Source: Candidatus Gastranaerophilales bacterium (lineage in GTDB: Bacteria; Cyanobacteriota; Vampirovibrionia; Gastranaerophilales; Gastranaerophilaceae). From it: a DNA stretch of 64,000 nucleotides. Below the pieces are notes generated by a model that saw only the letters and a program-made list of their open reading frames with translations, was not told where the DNA came from and made no database searches. The DNA is taken from the NCBI GenBank assembly GCA_944324135.1, contig CALUVE010000003.1:1-64000 (forward strand). The letters run 5' to 3'. Both the position numbers and the translations under genes were made by a program. Each line of letters starts with the position of its first letter. The stretch's first letter is position 1. This document shows, piece by piece, positions 63,598 through 64,000 of this stretch.

Positions 63598-64000
63598 ATG
63601 AGAAGAGTTTTGCTAGGTATATTTTTAATGGTATTTGCTGTTCTTCCCTGTTATTCGTATCAGGAAGATATTTTGCAGAATATTTTTATAACCGATGTTC
63701 CAGAGCCTGCCGAAACTCCTAAAACAGCGGACGAAATACAAACCCTGCGCGGTTATGCAGAATATATCGACGGAGAGGAAGAGCTTTACCTGACGGATGA
63801 TGACGGAAAATTTGTCCTGAACCTGAAAGAACCTCAGAAAATCGAGTCTGAAAGCCTGCTGGATAAATCACAGCCGGTAGTTCCTGACAGGAGTCTTGCT
63901 GCTTATTCCAAATTCGCTTCGGAAGAATACAGGGTAACTGATTTTAATAATAAGAATACTGAAAAAATCGGAAATTTCTCTTTCGGAACAAGATACAGTT
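63598..64000 (+). CDS. N-terminal part of an exported protein, unknown
   Basis: An open frame from the ATG at 63598 runs without stop to the window edge (134 codons). It starts MRRVLLGIFLMVFAVLPCYSYQE, a clear signal peptide. The mature part is acidic (GEEELYLTDDDGKFVLNLKEPQKIESESLLDKS) and may be the entry to an outer-membrane or periplasmic domain (FSFGTRYS at the edge). The gene continues beyond the window, so no family can be named. AAGGAG at about 63556-63561 is too far upstream to be a normal ribosome site. Confidence 0.65.
   Translation, partial: MRRVLLGIFLMVFAVLPCYSYQEDILQNIFITDVPEPAETPKTADEIQTLRGYAEYIDGEEELYLTDDDGKFVLNLKEPQKIESESLLDKSQPVVPDRSLAAYSKFASEEYRVTDFNNKNTEKIGNFSFGTRYS

Overview
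The window looks like ordinary chromosome from a low-GC, Gram-negative-type bacterium. I infer a non-photosynthetic relative of Cyanobacteria, most likely gut Melainabacteria (Gastranaerophilales). The reasons are the AT-rich code with Shine-Dalgarno starts, a YvcK protein with an N-terminal membrane anchor, a GyrB with the large Gram-negative-type insertion, outer-membrane efflux remnants, GH57 and GH13 alpha-glucan enzymes, no photosynthesis genes, and a recurring short F-x-G motif near the N-terminus of lineage-specific proteins. This placement is inference and no database was searched.

Layout. 1-5.7 kb: a gene end, two lineage-specific proteins, secA and ychF. 5.7-13.5 kb: a giant GH13-type protein, S-adenosylhomocysteine hydrolase, a glycosyltransferase and a TerC-like (DUF475) membrane protein. 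13.6-20.5 kb: a translation operon (prfA-ylxR-infB-rbfA-truB) running into LmeA-like and GerMN envelope proteins. 20.5-22.1 kb: two regulators, one with four tandem GntR-type winged helices. 22.3-25.9 kb: the tightly packed pyrH-frr-cdsA-rnc-rpe operon. 25.9-28.0 kb: three unrecognised accessory genes. 28.0-28.4 kb: tRNA-Asp, tRNA-Gln and tRNA-Gly. 28.4-32.6 kb: a divergent zinc-sensor/zinc-ATPase pair, a 5'-truncated TolC-family gene and a YkgJ-type protein. 32.6-40.1 kb: GH57 enzyme, S20, PxpA, YvcK, panB-panC and an unknown membrane protein. 40.1-41.5 kb: a long structured leader followed by rplJ-rplL. 41.6-48.1 kb: small secreted proteins, an AddAB-like helicase/nuclease pair and a HAD/XRE divergent pair around perfect palindromes. 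48.4-53.1 kb: coaD, a coiled-coil protein, rpmG, tRNA-Trp, secE, nusG, rplK, rplA and tmk. 53-57.7 kb: an unknown gene, map, adk and gyrB. 57.8-64 kb: a small Cys-rich protein, a degenerate HD-GYP protein, ftsL-like, rsmH, gltX and the start of an exported protein.

The strongest regulatory observations are two matching 28-nt L1-type mRNA operators in front of rplK and rplA, two identical 16-bp zinc-repressor operators placed between the -35 and -10 of both divergent promoters, and two -10 boxes lying exactly 6 nt from ATG codons (candidate leaderless mRNAs). The classical rplKAJL-rpoBC cluster is split here: rplJL sits about 10 kb from rplKA, and neither pair is followed by rpoB.

The most unusual items are the four-winged-helix regulator, a GH13 enzyme with a roughly 290-residue insertion just before its nucleophile strand, a family of GC-rich intergenic hairpin elements whose arms differ between copies but stay self-complementary, a two-lobed helicase with a separate Fe-S nuclease, an HD-GYP protein lacking its catalytic HD and GYP residues, and a TolC-family gene that begins in frame directly behind the stop codon of its neighbour.
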